DNA of 64,000 nucleotides, from the NCBI RefSeq assembly GCF_022267375.1, contig NZ_JAIZBH010000001.1, forward strand, positions 874,501-938,500, given 5' to 3'. Of this stretch, positions 11,410-23,348 are shown in pieces. Every line of letters starts with the position of its first letter. Position 1 is the first letter of the stretch. Both the position numbers and the translations under genes were made by a program. Source of the DNA: Leptospira sanjuanensis. Lineage in GTDB: Bacteria > Spirochaetota > Leptospiria > Leptospirales > Leptospiraceae. Below the pieces are notes generated by a model. It saw only the letters and a list, made by a program, of their open reading frames with translations, made no database searches and was not told where the DNA came from.

Positions 11410-12885
11410 GTGAGAATTCGGCTTCAAGGTTTGATTCTGCGCGGGGTTGTTCTGCTTTCGATTCTTCTTGTTTTTCCCGTCTTGGGAGCTTTATCACTCA
11501 AGGACATTCCCCCTTCGATCGGTCCCGACGGAAGAGAGATTTCTAAACAATTCCTCGGTTTTTTGAGAGGGGTCGCCAAGAAGGTTCAATACGACGGGAA
11601 GGCGCTGGAGTTCCACAAATACATCGAAGCTTCTCTGGAAAAGTTCGAACTTAAAAAACTCTATCACTCCGAATTTCTCCAAAAGGAAGAGGACGGAACA
11701 CATTGGGTTTCGTACAAGGGGAAGTTTTCCTCCGAAGGTTATAAGATCAGTCTCGAAGAAAAGAGAATGAAGATGATCTCCGTTCCCGCGTTCGGAGATT
11801 TTAGCGCGGAGTTCGACCTCAAACACAATCCGAAGCCTTTGTACGGCGGAACATCCTATTCCGGAAATTTGGATCTGGTCACCCATCTCGGGCCGTTTAC
11901 GCACAAACACGCGGTTATGGCGATGGAAGGCGGCTTGAAATTTTTAGATCCGCATAACGTTCGTCAGATCGACGCACCGAATACGATGATCTTTAAAAAG
12001 GTCAATAATCCGGAAGCGAGAAAGGTTCTGAACGATCTTTCCAAATCGTTTCCGGATCTCGGTAAGTTTTTGAATTATTATTTCGGGTTGGATTCTCTGC
12101 TTGTCCTTTCCGACGAAAAAGAATCGAAGGGAGAATCTTCGATCACGAAGTTCAACTTCAAGGGTTCGATTTCCAGAAACATCGCGGACGACTACGAGGA
12201 GTTAGGCGATTATCTCGATACGATCAAATATCTCGGTTGGGTGAACATCAAGATCGAAAATCAAAAGGGAAAAACGCTCGCGGAGATTCGCCTGAATTCC
12301 AAAACTCCGGACATTTCGTTCAAGTTTATCACCGCTCACGGGAGAATTCTTCCGTATGACGCGAAAGGAAATTTGTATCATGAGGATTCCTTTTCCATTC
12401 CTTCGTTGAACCATTTTCCGTTTCAGGTCCGTGTCGCGCTCGAAGCCAATCTCTACGGCCTTTTATTAGAAAATCCTGAAATTCTTCTTTCGGGCGTTTT
12501 TATAAATCATCCGGATAACGGTTCTCTTTCGTTTAAGATCAATAAGATCGAAAAGTTCGACGTATCGGGCGGTTTTTCCTATGTGATTCCCACTTGGGCG
12601 ATCAACCTGGTCATTCCCGGAAATTTGGAATCCATCATCCACGAGTTTACCGAAACCCTCGTCCATGCAAACGGAGACAAAGGAACCAAAGTCGCTTTAT
12701 CGTGGAACCGGGACGGCGGCAAAACTCTTTTGAAAACCCACGTCGAATCCGAGTTTCTGGATAATTTTTTTATCCGTTTCGGTTTAAAAATCTGGAATCA
12801 CAAGGTTCTTCCTTCGGAGGAAGCGAGGGACGATATCCGAAAGGTTTTTATCCGCATGATGGATTTGATTATTAAGGATATTTAA
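11410..12885 (+). CDS. Conserved-hypothetical secreted or envelope protein
   Basis: 491 residues from the GTG at 11410, chosen because AAAGGTGG ends 6 nt upstream; GTG codons at 11401 and 11404 are alternatives. The N-terminus is a signal-peptide-like segment (LILRGVVLLSILLVFPVLGA). The rest has no membrane segment and alternates beta-strand-like stretches with repeats such as GFSYVIPTWAINLVIPGN near the C-terminus. I recognise no domain. It may be a large periplasmic or surface protein. A strong terminator directly follows, so it is probably transcribed alone. Confidence 0.75.
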   Translation: MRIRLQGLILRGVVLLSILLVFPVLGALSLKDIPPSIGPDGREISKQFLGFLRGVAKKVQYDGKALEFHKYIEASLEKFELKKLYHSEFLQKEEDGTHWVSYKGKFSSEGYKISLEEKRMKMISVPAFGDFSAEFDLKHNPKPLYGGTSYSGNLDLVTHLGPFTHKHAVMAMEGGLKFLDPHNVRQIDAPNTMIFKKVNNPEARKVLNDLSKSFPDLGKFLNYYFGLDSLLVLSDEKESKGESSITKFNFKGSISRNIADDYEELGDYLDTIKYLGWVNIKIENQKGKTLAEIRLNSKTPDISFKFITAHGRILPYDAKGNLYHEDSFSIPSLNHFPFQVRVALEANLYGLLLENPEILLSGVFINHPDNGSLSFKINKIEKFDVSGGFSYVIPTWAINLVIPGNLESIIHEFTETLVHANGDKGTKVALSWNRDGGKTLLKTHVESEFLDNFFIRFGLKIWNHKVLPSEEARDDIRKVFIRMMDLIIKDI

Positions 12886-12891
12886 TATTTT

Positions 12892-12917
12892 AAAAACGGC
12901 CGAATCCGGCCGTTTTT
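12892..12917 (+). terminator. Rho-independent terminator
   Basis: AAAAACGGCCG (12892-12902), loop AATC, CGGCCGTTTTT (12907-12917): an 11-bp perfect stem with the T-run built in, 6 bp after the stop of the preceding gene. The flanking A and T runs make it bidirectional in principle. Confidence 0.9.
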
Positions 12918-13229
12918 GTAAGAAATTTCCGTTTGCAACGCGGCGGGGAACGATGCGGAGTCAAGTTATTGGTGTTTCGTCGAGTTGACTACGTCCGGAA
13001 AACTCAATGACTTGACCGAAGCATTATGTTGCGACCGTAAGGAGCAACATTGAGTCGAAGCCCGTCAGCCGCCCGGAATCATATTCCAAATTCCTCATCC
13101 AGTTTAAGTCGGTTTAAAAAAAACGGTTTTTTCGGATTTTTTTTCGAAAAAGGGAACCTTCGATGACCGTATCCGAACGTCGTCGGGAATATATCAAACG
13201 TCAACTCTCTTTGAAGGAATACAAATAAA
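12918..13229 (+). other. 312-bp gap with competing hairpins and a 21-codon leader ORF
   Basis: Several perfect inverted repeats overlap: AGTCAA/TTGACT (12959-12964, 12985-12990), CTCAATG/CATTGAG (13003-13009, 13048-13054) and ATGTTGC/GCAACAT (13026-13032, 13044-13050). The last two share bases and cannot form together. A/T-rich hairpins follow at 13115-13151. A short ORF (13163-13228, begins MTVSERRREYIKRQ) ends one base before the lipoprotein ATG, and the ribosome site GAAGGA lies inside it. This could be a structured 5' leader for the lipoprotein gene, but a known riboswitch was not recognised. Confidence 0.35.
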
Positions 13230-13754
13230 ATGAAAAAGACGATCTTAGCGCTTTTGATCTTGGTTATGGCGATTGCATGTAAACCTAAGGAAACCGACGA
13301 GGAAAAATCGGATAAACTTTTCTTGAACCTCTTAATTGCAGGTTATGTTTTAAACCCTTGTAATAGCGGTGCGCGATTGTCCGCCGGCGCGAGTAACATT
13401 ACCGTTCCGGAAGGACAAACTTTCACCGTGTGCGGCGATAAAAACGGAACTCCGACCTTGACATTCGCGAAGGCGGGAACGTATCGATTGACCGGTGTTA
13501 ACGGCACACAAGTTCATTCCTCAAGCCGTTGCAATTCGGAGCGCGATCAATTCGAAATCCTCGTGAAAGACGGCGGGAATGCCACGGTTCTCACCAGCTC
13601 CGCGAGCGGTGCAACGGCAAACATCACTGTTGCGGCTAACGCGGTTTATTCGATTAGTGTGACGGGCGTTTCAACGACTTCTCCATATACCTGCAATGGC
13701 GTGCGAGCCTCTATCTCCACGACTGCGGCTCTTTTGACGATTACGCCGATTTGA
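13230..13754 (+). CDS. Putative lipoprotein, small beta-rich
   Basis: 174 residues. The signal peptide KKTILALLILVMAIAC ends in a lipobox-like AIAC, so Cys17 would be lipidated. The mature part has the phrase FLNLLIAGYVLNPC, also common in leptospiral lipoproteins, then a Ser/Thr/Ala-rich beta region with four more Cys that may form disulfides. No enzymatic motif is visible. It may be a surface-exposed lipoprotein. The gene lies behind a structured leader and ends at a bidirectional terminator shared with the esterase gene on the other strand. Confidence 0.75.
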   Translation: MKKTILALLILVMAIACKPKETDEEKSDKLFLNLLIAGYVLNPCNSGARLSAGASNITVPEGQTFTVCGDKNGTPTLTFAKAGTYRLTGVNGTQVHSSSRCNSERDQFEILVKDGGNATVLTSSASGATANITVAANAVYSISVTGVSTTSPYTCNGVRASISTTAALLTITPI

Positions 13755-13804
13755 TGTTTCGATGGATGTCGAAGTAAGAATTTACTTCGATTGTGTAGAA
13801 AGAG

Positions 13805-13848
13805 AACCGCACGAGTTCGTTCAAGAGAATCGTGCGGTTTCTTTTTTT
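13805..13848. terminator. Bidirectional terminator between convergent genes
   Basis: AACCGCACGA (13805-13814) pairs with TCGTGCGGTT (13830-13839) around a 15-nt loop, followed by CTTTTTTT on the plus strand. It lies 50 bp after the lipoprotein stop and abuts the stop codon of the reverse-strand gene at 13847. Confidence 0.8.
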
Positions 13849-15298
13849 AGAGACCGGTGATGGTTCCGCAGGTGGTCAGTAAACTTCTTGCGTTCGCGTA
13901 GGATTGATCGGAGGTTGCTACCCCGAGCGCGAGATTGATCTTGTTCTTGATCAAATTGGAATTCGCGCAATTTCCTCCGTTGTTGGAACACTTCGCGTTC
14001 CCCGGTTTTACTCCTGTGGAAAGCGTCGTCAGCCAAGTTACGAAGTTCGTTCCTCCCGCGCTTACGTTGTACATATCCTCGGAAGTAGTGATCGTATGTA
14101 CGTCCCCCGGCGCGATGTAATAAGAATAGTTCGTCGCTCCGCCCGAAATTCCCGTCATAGAAGTGACAGCCTGCTGGGACCAACCGCAGCTGGATCCGTC
14201 CGTAGACGCGGGTGTTCCGTCCGGCGCCGTACTTCCGTCCGAATCTCCGAATAACGCCGAATAGGTTTTGCTCGAATCATAAGGATCGGTCGTTTTCGAA
14301 TCCGAATATGTCGGCGCGGCGTTGATGATATTCATGACCTTGTAAAAGAATCTTTGATTTCCGTCAAAAAGAGCGGTGTATTGTCCGGTCTTATCTCCCG
14401 AGCCGTTGTAGTAAGTGGAAACCTTAGTAAAGAAATCCTGAATGGACGGTGTTCCGGTCGTGAGATAGTTTGCGGCGATTCCCGTCACCCATGTCGGTAG
14501 ATTCGGGTCCGCTCCCCACTGCGTGCTCAAGTTGTTAAAAAATCCGGCGGGCACGACTCCGTTGGACGCATCCGAAAGTAGATTCACTTTTACGGAGGCG
14601 TTCAAACCTTTCACGGTTTCTCGTACGATCGGATAATTCAATAAGGCTCCGTATCCACCGGCGCTTTGTCCGGTCACGAAGACATTCTCCACACCCGTAT
14701 ATTCGGATTGAATGTATTTCAACGTCGCGAGTACATTATCGTATCCGCGGTGTTTGACGACCGTAGCCGTTCCGGTGTTTGGGTTTGTGTAGGTCATATC
14801 CTTGGAACCGATGTGAAGATCTCCCGTGCAATACGGAATAAAGACTACATCATAATCTTTGAATGGGTTCGAAGCGTTGCCCGCGTTCATCACTCCCTGA
14901 AACGCGAGTTTTACGAACAGATCCGGAACGGAATTGAGCTGATTGAAATACGTCGTCGTGCTGTTTCCGAAACAGTTATAATTGCTCCAACACGCTCCTC
15001 CTCCCATAAAGTTGATGAGAAGTTTCTTATTCGAAGCGCTTACTTTTTTGCGGTAGATGGAGAATGTCGTATTTCCGTCGGCTCCCGTACAAGAAGGGGT
15101 ATACGCTCTGTTCGTATAACTTGCTCCCGCCACGGTGATCGTCCCCGCCGAAGGAGTGATCTTTTCATAAGGATTGTATAAAAAATCCGCCACGACTAAA
15201 GCCAGGATCGTTTTGTCGTCGTCATCGTCGTTTTTCTTGCAGTCGGCGAAAGCGAAAACAAGACAAATTGCCATGAGGGTTACTGCGCGTCGTTTCAT
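13847..15298 (-). CDS. Pectinacetylesterase/Notum-like alpha/beta-hydrolase lipoprotein
   Basis: 483 residues from the ATG at 15298, supported by AGGAG 8 nt upstream; an upstream extension in the same frame lacks a signal peptide. The N-terminus KRRAVTLMAICLVFAFADC is a lipoprotein signal, followed by an Asp-rich linker. The hydrolase shows the oxyanion-region LLINFMGGGACWSNYNC, the nucleophile motif VTGQSAGGYGALLN and a C-terminal His in APGDVHTI, the order seen in PAE-family carboxylesterases. Such enzymes deacylate polysaccharides or, in animals, Wnt. A surface-exposed deacylase is the inference. Many Gly/Ser/Thr-rich stretches and paired Cys suggest an extracellular location. Confidence 0.82.
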   Translation of the reverse strand: MKRRAVTLMAICLVFAFADCKKNDDDDDKTILALVVADFLYNPYEKITPSAGTITVAGASYTNRAYTPSCTGADGNTTFSIYRKKVSASNKKLLINFMGGGACWSNYNCFGNSTTTYFNQLNSVPDLFVKLAFQGVMNAGNASNPFKDYDVVFIPYCTGDLHIGSKDMTYTNPNTGTATVVKHRGYDNVLATLKYIQSEYTGVENVFVTGQSAGGYGALLNYPIVRETVKGLNASVKVNLLSDASNGVVPAGFFNNLSTQWGADPNLPTWVTGIAANYLTTGTPSIQDFFTKVSTYYNGSGDKTGQYTALFDGNQRFFYKVMNIINAAPTYSDSKTTDPYDSSKTYSALFGDSDGSTAPDGTPASTDGSSCGWSQQAVTSMTGISGGATNYSYYIAPGDVHTITTSEDMYNVSAGGTNFVTWLTTLSTGVKPGNAKCSNNGGNCANSNLIKNKINLALGVATSDQSYANARSLLTTCGTITGL

Positions 15299-15392
15299 CG
15301 GTTGAACTCCTATCTCTCGTTCCCCTGTATCTTTTTGAACTCGCCAATTATAGGATTCCCGCAAAGGAAAGTCAATCGATACCGAAAAATAA

Positions 15393-16334
15393 TCAAACGT
15401 TCAATACGATCTTTCCTCTCGTATGAAACCGTCCGATTTCTTCCATTGCGTCCGCCGCTTTGGAAAGAGGGAAGATGCGACTGACGTAGGTTTTGAGTTT
15501 TCCTTCGTCCGCGAGCCGACTCAACGTTTCCAGCTGTTTTGCGTTGGGTTCCACGAAATGATACGCGGCGGAAACATTCGGAATTGCGGAGAAGTCGCTT
15601 TCTAAGATGGACACGATTCTTCCTTGGGAATGAAGACAGGAAACTCCTTCGAAAAATGTAGGACCTCCCACAAAATCCATCACGAGGTCCGCTCCCTTCG
15701 GGTAAGAATGTAGGAACTCCTTCTTCCAATCGGGATTTTTGTAGTTCAAGGCAAGATCGACCTTCCATTCGTTCTTAAGAAAATCCTGGTTTTCCGGTCC
15801 GGCCAATCCGATCACAGCAGCTCCGACATTCTTTGCAAGTTGAACGGCGAAACTTCCCACGCCGCCCGAAGCTCCGAGAATCAAAACCGTATTCCCCGCT
15901 TTGCAGTCGGCCAATTGAAAGAGACATTGGTATGCCGTTAAACCTGCGAGAGGAGTTCCCGCACTTTCCTCGAACGACATGGCCTCCGACTTTTTCGCCA
16001 GATACGATTCCGGGATCGCAATCCATTCCGCGTAGGCCCCTTTGGAAATCGTGGGTCTTCTGCAATAACTGAAAACTTCGTCTCCGATCTCGAATCGTCT
16101 CGCCGCGTGACCCCGCGCTTCCACTACGCCCGAAAATTCCCAACCTGGGATTACGGGAAATTCGTGCGGCATTCTCCCCTGCAGCTTGCCTTCTCTGATT
16201 TTCCAATCGACCGGATTGACTCCCGCCGAGTGAATTTTAACGAGAACCTCTCCTTCCTTGGGTTCCGGAGTCGGAACTTCGACCCATTCCAGAACTTCTT
16301 TTCCGCCGAATCGGGACATTTGGATTGCTTTCAT
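15393..16334 (-). CDS. NADPH:quinone reductase-like zinc-independent MDR oxidoreductase
   Basis: 313 residues from the ATG at 16334 ([11 protein letters not shown]). It has the GroES-like domain with [29 protein letters not shown] in place of the zinc-binding GHE, and the nucleotide motif [20 protein letters not shown]. There is no structural zinc Cys cluster, which separates it from the alcohol dehydrogenase at 10119. The family reduces quinones or activated enones with NADPH. The open frame continues 357 bp upstream but overlaps lon antisense and has no similarity, so the long version is rejected. Divergent from lon. Confidence 0.88.
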   Translation of the reverse strand: MKAIQMSRFGGKEVLEWVEVPTPEPKEGEVLVKIHSAGVNPVDWKIREGKLQGRMPHEFPVIPGWEFSGVVEARGHAARRFEIGDEVFSYCRRPTISKGAYAEWIAIPESYLAKKSEAMSFEESAGTPLAGLTAYQCLFQLADCKAGNTVLILGASGGVGSFAVQLAKNVGAAVIGLAGPENQDFLKNEWKVDLALNYKNPDWKKEFLHSYPKGADLVMDFVGGPTFFEGVSCLHSQGRIVSILESDFSAIPNVSAAYHFVEPNAKQLETLSRLADEGKLKTYVSRIFPLSKAADAMEEIGRFHTRGKIVLNV

Positions 16335-16443
16335 GATTTTTTTAGACGGAGAATGGGACGGATTTGATTTGAGAATCCTTTCCTGCGTAGGAACCTGGAC
16401 AAATCCGGCCTTTGTCGGAACACATGCTGGAATGGAGGGGCGA

Positions 16444-19017
<2,574 letters not shown>

Positions 19018-19051
19018 TATTTTAGAATATTCTTAAGTATAAAATTAAAAA

Positions 19052-20188
<1,137 letters not shown>

Positions 20189-20198
20189 TTCAAGCCTT

Positions 20199-20227
20199 AA
20201 GGAGTGGAAAATCTTCCACTCCTTTTT
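20199..20227 (+). terminator. Rho-independent terminator
   Basis: AAGGAGTGGAA (20199-20209) pairs with TTCCACTCCTT (20214-20224) across a 4-nt loop, then more T residues. It lies 10 bp after the aminotransferase stop. Confidence 0.9.
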
Positions 20228-20267
20228 TCTAATATAACAATCCGCACCTAAATTGGGCCGTGTTCTT

Positions 20268-20305
20268 GCGAATCGGTTTTTTAATAAAGTAAAATTACGA
20301 TTCGC
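20268..20305. promoter_or_regulatory. Inverted repeat upstream of dps
   Basis: GCGAATCG (20268-20275) and CGATTCGC (20298-20305) are perfect complements with a 22-nt AT-rich spacer, about 125 bp before the dps start. It could be an operator or stem-loop. No PerR- or Fur-like box was recognised nearby. Confidence 0.25.
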
Positions 20306-20430
20306 GACGTGTCATAAGAATTTCGATATTACGTTTTCTTTTTGATAAAAGACTTGGTTTTGAATGACATTGCAAGTTTTTTCTTGTCGTTTTACAGCTT
20401 CCGTCTAAAATGAAAGAGGGGGATCGAAAT

Positions 20431-20913
20431 ATGAACGACATAGATATAGGAATTTCCGAAAAAAACAGAGAAACGATCAATACCGGGTTGCAAAAATTAT
20501 TAGCCGATACGTACATTCTGTATTTTAAAACGCATAGCTATCATTGGAATGTGACCGGCCCGTTATTCAATACGCTTCATCTCATGTTTCAAACACAGTA
20601 CAACGAACTTTGGCTGTCGATCGATCTGATCGCGGAACGAATTCGTTCGCTCGGATTTTACGCTCCGAGTTCTTCGCATCAACTCGGCAAATTGACTTCG
20701 ATTCACGAGGAAGGCGGAGTTCCCCATGCGGAAGATATGATCCGTCATCTTGTCGCAGGACATGAAACGGTGATCAGAACGGCTCGTGCACTCTTGCCTG
20801 CGGCCGATGCGGGCGGGGACGAAGTGACTTTGGATCTGTTGACGCAAAGACTCGAGGTTCATGAAAAAACGGCTTGGATGCTGCGAAGCATGTTGGTCGT
20901 AGATAACGCCTAA
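20431..20913 (+). CDS. dps: Dps/ferritin-like DNA-protection protein
   Basis: 160 residues from the ATG at 20431, chosen because GAGGGGG lies 8 nt upstream (an earlier ATG at 20410 precedes that site). Conserved ferroxidase ligands can be placed: His38 and His50 in [17 protein letters not shown], and Asp65 and Glu69 in [13 protein letters not shown], keeping the spacing of E. coli Dps His51/His63/Asp78/Glu82. The family forms dodecamers that oxidise and store iron and shield DNA from peroxide. There is no long basic N-terminal tail, so direct DNA binding may be weak. Monocistronic. Confidence 0.93.
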   Translation: MNDIDIGISEKNRETINTGLQKLLADTYILYFKTHSYHWNVTGPLFNTLHLMFQTQYNELWLSIDLIAERIRSLGFYAPSSSHQLGKLTSIHEEGGVPHAEDMIRHLVAGHETVIRTARALLPAADAGGDEVTLDLLTQRLEVHEKTAWMLRSMLVVDNA

Positions 20914-20965
20914 TTTTTAAACCGAAATCTCTTCGGGAATCGAAAATTCCGAAACGAATTCGAAC

Positions 20966-21090
20966 GATGGCAAGCGGGCGTCTTCTCACTGCGTGAGAAC
21001 CGCGCTTGCTACGCGCTGCCGGTCCTTTCTCGCTCCGCTCGAAACGACTGCTGCGCACGCTCCGCATCGCTGACGCGGGTTCCCCGCCAA
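20966..21090. repeat. GC-rich palindromic intergenic stretch
   Basis: A block of markedly higher GC with many short palindromes (for example CTCACTGCGTGAG and repeated CGCTCCGC words), unlike the AT-richer flanks. No frame is credible. It shares words such as TTCCC(C)GCCAAC and CGCGCTGC with the gap at 34245-34275. It could be a REP-like dispersed element. Confidence 0.35.
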
Positions 21091-21138
21091 CAAGATTCTT
21101 CTTTCTTCCGTTTTTATAAAACGCGAAGTAATAAATTC

Positions 21139-23283
21139 TTGAAAAAACTCTTCCAATCCGATTCAGTCTTCTCCTTCAAGGAATCGAATCCAGTGATCCA
21201 AAAAATATACAATCTTTCCCTTATCAAAAAACTGATTCTTGTTATTCTTCCAACCCTTGTTCCGCTCTTGCTTGCGAGCTTTTTCTTCTTAAAGGAGTTT
21301 ATGGACAAAAGCGAATTTACCAGAAGGGAAGTGGGGGGAATCGATTTCTTCTTCGGGGCGATCGAACTCTATTCCAAATTCGTGGATCGCAGAAAGGATT
21401 TTTATTATGTGATGAAAGGAAAGTCTTCCGTCGATGCTCTGAAGAAAAGCAATCAGGCCGTGGAAGACTCTCTTACCAAACTCGAGGAATTGGAAAAGGA
21501 GATCGGATTTATGAAACGTTCTCCCGAATATCTGGCTTCCATGCGAAAAGAATGGAAAATCCTTCCGAAACTGCCCGATTCTTCACTGACGATCGAAGGA
21601 GTGATTCAGGCCCACGACCCGTTCTTTAAACTTCTGATGGAGTATCAGGATTACGTGGCTCAGGATTCGAATCTGATCCTCGATTCCTATCCCGAAACGT
21701 TCTACGTTCTTTCCGTAAATATATTATATATTCCGAATATAATCAGCGACTTGGCGTTGATTCGGGGAACCGGATATCAGCTTTTGGAAAATGAAAATCC
21801 GAATTTTCTTTCCAAGGAAGCGATTCAAATCTTCAATAAGATTCATCATATCGAAAGCAATCAAAAAGAAGTCACGGCGTTGCTCGAGCGATCGGTCGGG
21901 CAGAACGGAGTGATCAAGGAAAAATTCGAAGAACGAATCCGCAATCTCGACAAGCTCGTAAAGGAAAACTTGGATCGATGCAAAAAGACTTTTTCCGGTC
22001 AATCTCCCGAAACCGCGGACGTGTTTTTAAAACGAATGCTCGTATTTGTCGACGAATACAAGGTTCTGGAAAGGGATCTTCTGTCGACGACTCAGGTTCT
22101 TTTGGAAGAAAGATTGAGGGCCGATCGTTTACGGATCGTAGCCGCGATTTCCGGTCTTTTGATTCTTCTGCTCGTGACGACTTTGTTCTGTTTCGTTGTT
22201 ATACGTTCTATCATCGATCCCGTTCATAAGATCACTCTCGGATTAAAACAAGCTATGGGAGAAAGGGATCTAACGCTGCGAATCGACGCGGTATACGACA
22301 ACGAGATCGGTGAAATCACCGTGACCGCGAACGAATTCCTGCGCTATCTTTCCGAGTTGTTTCAAACGCTTTCGAGGATGGCGCGCAATTCCAATCAAAT
22401 CGTAAACCAGCTAACGGAGTCCATACGAAGCCTCAATCAATCGGCGCAGTCGCAAGCCGCGGGAACCGAACAATCCTCCGCCGCTCTCGAAGAGATTGCG
22501 GCTTCTTTACAGAACGTTCTTCAATCCGTGGAGGGAGAGGCGCGGGACGCGCAGGATTTAAAGATTCGGTCGGGTGAGCTTAAAAACTCCATGGGACTCG
22601 CGGGTGAAAAACTCGTCAGCCTCAGCGATTCCGTTCGTCGAACCGCTACGGCCGCCGTGGAAGGAAAGGAAACGATTCTTCAGGCTACCAAAGCCATCGA
22701 CGAAATCCGCGAAATGGCAAAGCAGATCAATTCGATCACTACGTTGATTACGGGAATTTCCGATCAAACGAATCTGTTGTCGTTGAATGCCGCGATCGAA
22801 GCCGCTCGCGCGGGAGAAGCGGGACGCGGATTTGCGGTCGTCGCGGAGGAAATTTCGAAACTTGCGGATCGTTCCGTTTCCAGCGTACGCGATATCGAAC
22901 GGCTCGTTTCGAACACGCACGAAGCGGTGGACAAAGGATCGAATAACGTCAATTTTGTGGTGACCTTTCTTTTGGATTTGATCGAAAACACGAATCGATA
23001 TCAGGAAGAAGTGGTCGGTCTCGTCAATAACGTCAAAGAAAACACGAATCGAGTCGATCAAATCACCGATACGATCGGAAAAGTTTCCGCGGAATCCCTG
23101 CAGATCGAAACCGCAACAAAGGAGCAAAAACTTTCAACGGATCAGATCGCGGACACGATTCAATTGATCACCACGGAGTCGCAATCGATCGCGTCCAATT
23201 CGGACGAAGTGTCCAGAGTCGCGGAAAAGATTCAACACCAAGCCAACGAATTGGATTCCATTCTTTCCCAGTTCAAGTTTTGA
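21139..23283 (+). CDS. Methyl-accepting chemotaxis protein
   Basis: 714 residues starting at TTG 21139 (no clear ribosome site). TM1 is at about residues 31-52 ([19 protein letters not shown]) and TM2 at about 335-356 ([20 protein letters not shown]), enclosing a ~280-residue helical periplasmic sensor region with no recognised Cache/PAS motif. A HAMP segment (357-410) and the signalling hairpin follow; the tip reads [20 protein letters not shown], the invariant site for CheW/CheA contact. It is a transmembrane chemoreceptor; ligand unknown. Convergent with the Amt-MCP fusion gene 65 bp away. Confidence 0.95.
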   Translation: MKKLFQSDSVFSFKESNPVIQKIYNLSLIKKLILVILPTLVPLLLASFFFLKEFMDKSEFTRREVGGIDFFFGAIELYSKFVDRRKDFYYVMKGKSSVDALKKSNQAVEDSLTKLEELEKEIGFMKRSPEYLASMRKEWKILPKLPDSSLTIEGVIQAHDPFFKLLMEYQDYVAQDSNLILDSYPETFYVLSVNILYIPNIISDLALIRGTGYQLLENENPNFLSKEAIQIFNKIHHIESNQKEVTALLERSVGQNGVIKEKFEERIRNLDKLVKENLDRCKKTFSGQSPETADVFLKRMLVFVDEYKVLERDLLSTTQVLLEERLRADRLRIVAAISGLLILLLVTTLFCFVVIRSIIDPVHKITLGLKQAMGERDLTLRIDAVYDNEIGEITVTANEFLRYLSELFQTLSRMARNSNQIVNQLTESIRSLNQSAQSQAAGTEQSSAALEEIAASLQNVLQSVEGEARDAQDLKIRSGELKNSMGLAGEKLVSLSDSVRRTATAAVEGKETILQATKAIDEIREMAKQINSITTLITGISDQTNLLSLNAAIEAARAGEAGRGFAVVAEEISKLADRSVSSVRDIERLVSNTHEAVDKGSNNVNFVVTFLLDLIENTNRYQEEVVGLVNNVKENTNRVDQITDTIGKVSAESLQIETATKEQKLSTDQIADTIQLITTESQSIASNSDEVSRVAEKIQHQANELDSILSQFKF

Positions 23284-23348
23284 CGATTTTACTTTAAGGA
23301 TGCGCGCAATTCCCAAAATGAATCGTGTCGTTCGAATCGGAATCGCGG

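Noticed and set aside
13163..13228. 21-codon ORF as an independent gene
   Set aside because: Too short and without conservation data; described only as part of the leader.
15655..15725. Look-alikes of the 12-bp repeat (TGTAGGACCTCC, TGTAGGAACTCC)
   Set aside because: They are inside the quinone reductase coding sequence and explained by its codons, so they were not counted as repeat copies.
22558..23127. 189-codon reverse frame inside the chemoreceptor gene
   Set aside because: Antisense shadow of the conserved MCP signalling domain; Arg/Phe-rich with no domain.
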